From positions 62,001 through 126,000 of the forward strand of contig NZ_JBEPTK010000002.1 in assembly GCF_040549485.1 (NCBI RefSeq): a stretch of DNA of 64,000 nt, in the 5' to 3' direction. A program made the translations under genes and the position numbers. The first letter of the stretch is position 1. Each line of letters opens with the position of its first letter. The stretch is from Constrictibacter sp. MBR-5 (GTDB lineage Bacteria > Pseudomonadota > Alphaproteobacteria > JAJUGE01). The notes beneath the pieces are model-generated. The model was not told the DNA's origin, made no database searches, and saw only the letters and a list, made by a program, of their open reading frames with translations. Of the stretch, positions 60,079-64,000 are shown one piece after another.

Positions 60079-60094
60079 TAGACTGATCAGTCTA
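60079..60094. promoter_or_regulatory. TetR-type operator between tetR and RND efflux operon
   Basis: TAGACTGATCAGTCTA is a perfect 16-base palindrome centred on GATC. TetR regulators of divergent RND pumps commonly bind such TAGAC...GTCTA sites. It lies 81 bases before the adaptor gene and overlaps the 5' end of the tetR frame. Confidence 0.8.
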
Positions 60095-60174
60095 AATACT
60101 AAGCCTTCGATCAACGAGGCAAGTGGACTTCGGTCGGGCAAAGCCGAAACGGGAGCATGCGTGGAGTTTCGATC

Positions 60175-61269
60175 ATGAGGGTCGGGCTGGCGCTGGTGGT
60201 CGCGCTGCTCGTCGCGGGCGGGGCCTACTGGTATGCGTTCGAGCGTCCGGCCGGTGCCAGTACATCTGACCGTCCGGCTGCCGCTGCGCCTGCGCCGAAG
60301 GCGGAGTCGCCGCGTGCCACGGTCGTCGAGGTGGCGCGGGTCGAGCGGGGCGACGTCGTGCGCAGCATCGGCTCCGTCGGCACGCTCCAGTCGAACGAGT
60401 CCGTCGTCATCCGGCCGGAGATCGTCGGCCGCATCGCTTCGATCAATTTCAAGGAAGGCGACCGGGTTCAGAAGGGCAAGCTCCTGCTCAGCCTCGATGA
60501 TTCGGTCTATCAGGCCGAGCTGGCCGAGGCCGAGTCGCGCGTCCAGCTGGCGCGCCGCAACAGCGAGCGCGCCTCCGAGCTGTTCGACCGCCGCGTCGGC
60601 ACCGCCCGCACCCGGGACGAGGCGCTGGCCGCGCTGAGTTCGGGGCAGGCGGCCGTCGCCCTGGCCAAGGCACGCATCGACAAGACGCGGATCACCGCCC
60701 CGTTCGAGGGCGTGCTCGGCCTGCGGCAGGTCAGCGTCGGCGACTATGTGAATCCCGGACAGGACATCGTGAACCTGGAGGACATCGACCCGATAAAGGT
60801 CGACTTCCGCGTTCCGGAACCGTCCCTGCGCGACGTTCGCGAAGGGCAGCAGATCGAGGTCGCGCTCGACGCCTATCCGGGGGAGGCGTTTCCCGGCGAG
60901 GTGTTCGCCATCGATCCGCGCATCGACGTGGAGGGGCGGGCGGTCGTGCTTCGGGCGCGGCTGAACAATCCCGACGGCAGGCTCCGGCCGGGTCTCTTCG
61001 CCCGCGTGAACCTGATGGTCGAGCGCACGGCCGACGCCCTGCTGGTGCCCGAGCAGGCGATCGTGCCGGTCGAGGGCGGCAACGTCGTCTTCCGCGTCGT
61101 GGACGGGAAGGCCGTCCGCACCGCGGTCGAACTGGGCCAGCGGCGTATGGGGCAGGTACAAGTCACGAAGGGGCTCGGCCTCGGCGACACCGTCATCGTC
61201 GCCGGCCAGATGAAGGTGCGCGACGGCAGTGCGGTGACCGTCCGCCGCCTTGGAGAGGCGGGCTCCTGA
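60175..61269 (+). CDS. RND efflux periplasmic adaptor (MFP) subunit
   Basis: A 364-residue membrane-fusion protein. N-terminal signal anchor (3-23), biotinyl-lipoyl half domains (IVGRIASINFKEGDRVQKGKLLLSLD), short alpha-hairpin with ARRNSERASELFDRRVGTARTRDEALAAL, DKTRITAPFEGVLGLRQVSVGDYV and the beta-barrel plus membrane-proximal domains (LLVPEQAIVPVEGGNVVFRVVDG). The start at 60175 has GGAG eight bases ahead; an ATG at 60157 is possible. Followed after 3 bases by the permease gene. Confidence 0.92.
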   Translation: MRVGLALVVALLVAGGAYWYAFERPAGASTSDRPAAAAPAPKAESPRATVVEVARVERGDVVRSIGSVGTLQSNESVVIRPEIVGRIASINFKEGDRVQKGKLLLSLDDSVYQAELAEAESRVQLARRNSERASELFDRRVGTARTRDEALAALSSGQAAVALAKARIDKTRITAPFEGVLGLRQVSVGDYVNPGQDIVNLEDIDPIKVDFRVPEPSLRDVREGQQIEVALDAYPGEAFPGEVFAIDPRIDVEGRAVVLRARLNNPDGRLRPGLFARVNLMVERTADALLVPEQAIVPVEGGNVVFRVVDGKAVRTAVELGQRRMGQVQVTKGLGLGDTVIVAGQMKVRDGSAVTVRRLGEAGS

Positions 61270-61272
61270 GCC

Positions 61273-64000
61273 ATGGTCATCTCCGACATCTCGATTAAGC
61301 GGCCGGTCTTCGCGACGGTTCTCAGCCTGATCCTGGTGCTCGTCGGCATCGTCTCCTACAACAGCCTGTCGGTCCGGGAATATCCGAAGATCGATCCGCC
61401 CATCGTCAGCGTCACGACGAAGTATCCGGGCGCCAGTCCCGAGATCATCGAGAGCCAAGTCACCCAGATTCTGGAAGAATCGCTCGCCGGCATCGAAGGC
61501 ATCGAGCTGATGACTTCGATCAGCCGCCAGGAGCAGAGCCAGATCTCGATCCGCTTCCTGCTCGATCGCGATCCCGACGACGCGGCCAGCGACGTGCGCG
61601 ACCGCACGGGCCGGGTACGCGGGCGGCTGCCGGACGAGATCGACGAGCCGATCATCCAGAAGACCGAGGCCGACGCCCAGCCGACGATCTACATCTCCTT
61701 CTTCAGCGACCGCTTCTCCCAGCTCGAGATCAGCGACTTCGCCGACCGCTATGTGAAGGAGGCCCTGCAGACACTGCCGGGCGTCGCCGAGGTCCGCATC
61801 TTCGGCGAGCGGCGCTACTCGATGCGCATCTGGCTCGATCCTGAGCGGATGGCGGCCTACCGGCTCACGACCCAGGACGTCGAGGCGGCGCTGCGTGCGC
61901 AGAACGTCGAGATCCCCTCCGGCCGCGTCGAGAGCCAGAACCGCGAATTCTCGGTGCTCTCCGAATCCGACCTGCGCACGCCGGCGCAGTTCAACGACAT
62001 GATCCTGCGTCAGGCGGACGGCTATCTCGTCCGGCTGCAGGATGTCGGCCGGGCCGAACTCGGCGCAGTGGACGAGCGCCGCATCAACCGTTTCAATCGC
62101 CGTACCTCGATCACGGTGGGGGTCGTCAAGCAGTCGACGGCGAACCCGCTGGAGATATCGGATCTGGTCCAGCGGGAGCTGCCCAACGTCCTCGCGGCGC
62201 TGCCGGAGGGCATGGAGGCGGCGGTCGCCTACGACCGGGCGCTGTTCATCAAGACGTCGATCGAGAACGTCTACCACACGATCGCCGAGGCGGTCGTCCT
62301 GGTCATTCTGATCATCTTCCTGTTCCTGCGCTCGTTGCGCGCGACGCTGATTCCGCTGGTCACCATCCCGGTGTCGCTGATCGGCAGCTGCGCGATCATG
62401 CTGGCGCTCGGATTCAGCATCAACACGCTCACCCTGCTGGCGCTCGTGCTGGCGATCGGTCTCGTCGTCGACGATGCCATCGTCATGCTGGAGAACATCT
62501 ACCGCCATGTGGAGGAGGGGATGTCGCCCGTGCGGGCGGCGTTCCAGGGCAGCCGCGAGATCGCCTTCGCGGTGATCGGCATGACGCTGACCCTGGCCGC
62601 GGTCTACGCGCCGATCGGCTTCATCACCGGCACCACCGGCAAGCTCTTCACGGAGTTTGCCTGGACCCTGGCGGGCAGCGTGCTGATCTCGGGCTTCGTC
62701 GCCCTGACCCTGTCGCCGATGATGTGCTCGGTGCTGCTCCGCCACCAGACGACGCACGGCTGGTTCTACAATGCCGTCGAGAACGTGCTGGAGGGGATGC
62801 GCAGGGGCTACCGGCGCCTGCTCTGGTCGGCGCTGCGGGCGCGGTGGCTCGTACTCGGCGTCGGCATCGCCGTGGCCGGGTTCGCGGTGCTGGTCTTCGG
62901 CCAGTTGAAGTCCGAGCTCGCGCCGATCGAGGACCAGGGCACCATCGCCGTGCTGGGCACCGCGCCGGAGGGCGCGACGCTGCAGTACACGGACACCTAT
63001 GCCCGGCAGATCGAGGATATTCTGGGCTCCGTCCCGGAGATCGAGCGTTCCCTGGTGATCTCCGGTTCGCCCACCGTGCAGAACCTCATCAGCTTCAACC
63101 GCCTCGCCCTGTGGGACGACCGCGACCGCAAGCAGCAGGAGATCACCGCGTCGCTGGCGCCGAAGATGTCCCAGGTGGCGGGCCTGCGCGCCTTCGCCAC
63201 CAATCCGGCGCCGCTCGGGCAGAGCATCCGGTCGCGGCCGGTCGAGATGGTCATCCAGACCAGCCAGTCCTATCGCGACCTGGAGACGATGGTCGAGGAG
63301 ATCCTGCGGCGCGCCTCGCAGAACGCGCGTCTGCTGAACCTCGACACCGACCTGAAGCTGAACAGTCCGCAGATCCGCGTCGCCATCGACCGCGAGAAGG
63401 CCGCCGACCTCGGCATCCCCGTCGCGACCGTCGGCCGCACGCTGGAGACCATGCTGGGCAGCCGGCAGGTCACCCGCTTCAAGCGCGAGGGCAAGCAGTA
63501 CGACGTGATCCTGCAGCTCGCCGACGTCGACCGGCGCAATCCCCAGGACCTGGCGCGCATCCACGTGCGCGCCGCGGGCGGCCAGATGGTGCCGCTGTCC
63601 AACCTCGTGCGCATCGAGGAGGGCATCGCGCCGCGCGAGCTGAACCATTTCGACCAGCGGCGTTCGGCGACGATCAGCGCCAACCTGGCCGACGGCTACG
63701 CGCTCGGCGAGGCGCTCGGCTTCCTCGAGGGGATCGCCCGCGACGTCCTGCCGGCGACGGCGGCGATCGACTACAACGGCCAGTCGCGCGAGTTCAAGCA
63801 GGCGAGTTCGAGCCTGGTCTTCGTGTTCGCGCTGGCGCTCGTCTTCATCTATCTGGTGCTCGCCGCCCAGTTCGAGAGTTTCCGGGACCCGCTCACCATC
63901 ATGCTGACCGTGCCGCTCTCGATGGCGGGGGCGCTGGCGGCGCTCTGGTGGTTCGGCGGCACCCTCAACATCTACAGCCAGGTCGGGCTCGTCACGCTGA
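61273..64000 (+). CDS. RND multidrug efflux permease (HAE1 type), 3' end outside window
   Basis: At least 909 residues; the frame is open to the window edge. Starts MVISDISIKRPVFATVLSLI with the first transmembrane helix, then REYPKIDPPIVSVTTKYPGA, a typical porter domain, TM helices 2-6 with the proton-relay motif LVLAIGLVVDDAIVMLENIY, and later SLVFVFALALVFIYLVLAAQFESF. It is the proton-driven inner-membrane pump that works with the adaptor upstream and an unlinked outer-membrane channel. It follows the adaptor stop by three bases and should be controlled by the divergent TetR. Confidence 0.95.
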   Translation, partial: MVISDISIKRPVFATVLSLILVLVGIVSYNSLSVREYPKIDPPIVSVTTKYPGASPEIIESQVTQILEESLAGIEGIELMTSISRQEQSQISIRFLLDRDPDDAASDVRDRTGRVRGRLPDEIDEPIIQKTEADAQPTIYISFFSDRFSQLEISDFADRYVKEALQTLPGVAEVRIFGERRYSMRIWLDPERMAAYRLTTQDVEAALRAQNVEIPSGRVESQNREFSVLSESDLRTPAQFNDMILRQADGYLVRLQDVGRAELGAVDERRINRFNRRTSITVGVVKQSTANPLEISDLVQRELPNVLAALPEGMEAAVAYDRALFIKTSIENVYHTIAEAVVLVILIIFLFLRSLRATLIPLVTIPVSLIGSCAIMLALGFSINTLTLLALVLAIGLVVDDAIVMLENIYRHVEEGMSPVRAAFQGSREIAFAVIGMTLTLAAVYAPIGFITGTTGKLFTEFAWTLAGSVLISGFVALTLSPMMCSVLLRHQTTHGWFYNAVENVLEGMRRGYRRLLWSALRARWLVLGVGIAVAGFAVLVFGQLKSELAPIEDQGTIAVLGTAPEGATLQYTDTYARQIEDILGSVPEIERSLVISGSPTVQNLISFNRLALWDDRDRKQQEITASLAPKMSQVAGLRAFATNPAPLGQSIRSRPVEMVIQTSQSYRDLETMVEEILRRASQNARLLNLDTDLKLNSPQIRVAIDREKAADLGIPVATVGRTLETMLGSRQVTRFKREGKQYDVILQLADVDRRNPQDLARIHVRAAGGQMVPLSNLVRIEEGIAPRELNHFDQRRSATISANLADGYALGEALGFLEGIARDVLPATAAIDYNGQSREFKQASSSLVFVFALALVFIYLVLAAQFESFRDPLTIMLTVPLSMAGALAALWWFGGTLNIYSQVGLVTL

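Noticed and set aside
59854-63648. 1264-codon open frame on the minus strand
   Set aside because: Antisense to the RND adaptor and permease; no fold-like composition.

Overview
This window is a gene-dense, very GC-rich stretch of an alphaproteobacterial chromosome. Pointers are a GcrA-type cell-cycle regulator, an alphaproteobacterial phasin, a MarR/OmpR/EnvZ regulatory triad beside ilvE, a PAS_5-type PAS protein, TAXI-type solute-binding proteins and YejABE-type peptide transport genes. A Rhodospirillales-like affiliation is my best guess from gene content; the window has no rRNA or marker gene that would settle it. I found no tRNA, rRNA, CRISPR array, prophage or transposase.

Layout. 1-7.1 kb: phasin, CsaA-like protein, gcrA, the MarR/OmpR/EnvZ operon (minus strand) divergent from ilvE, a cupin, and a split two-gene ThDP decarboxylase. 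7.2-14 kb: lytic transglycosylase, PAS protein, a translationally coupled C26 amidotransferase-rluB-rsmD operon, a RelB/RelE-type toxin-antitoxin pair with a damaged toxin, and a VOC/CMD pair. 14-20 kb: Mrp/ApbC-TusA-MobB-MobA (Fe-S, sulfur and molybdenum-cofactor supply), a FemAB-like acyltransferase, a RidA protein and an aspartate-type aminotransferase. 20-24.5 kb: LLM oxidoreductase, WecG/TagA glycosyltransferase and an ADP-forming acyl-CoA synthetase.

24.7-31 kb is an accessory island: a type I restriction-modification system (hsdM-hsdS-hsdR) invaded by several families of short palindromic repeats. The repeats lie inside hsdM in frame, encode the last ~79 residues of HsdS, fill the hsdS-hsdR spacer as a ~0.33 kb imperfect direct duplication, and supply the hsdR stop codon. 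Just beyond lies an intergenic block with two copies of an unrecognised ~98-bp unit.

31.5-47.8 kb: hybrid histidine kinase, type-B carboxylesterase, peptidoglycan-binding-domain protein with a long Gly/Thr/Ala-rich tail, a two-gene operon of a BNR-type beta-propeller and a MoaD/ThiS-like protein divergent from a MarR regulator, an enoyl-CoA hydratase, yejA-yejB-yejE-purD, and a thiZ-thiX-thiY uptake operon headed by a TPP riboswitch.

47.9-64 kb: HpcH/HpaI aldolase, DUF192 protein, two tandem 2-hydroxyacid dehydrogenases, a second LLM oxidoreductase, a large Cache/GAF/PAS hybrid kinase, two near-identical orphan TAXI proteins with clear terminators, a GhrA-like reductase, and a TetR regulator divergent from an RND efflux operon whose permease runs off the right edge. 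The recurring theme of 47.9-59.4 kb is uptake and turnover of small (hydroxy/keto) organic acids. The most unusual items are the repeat-remodelled restriction system, the 98-bp intergenic units, the beta-propeller/ThiS-like operon and the tetR gene without a standard start codon upstream of its DNA-binding helices.
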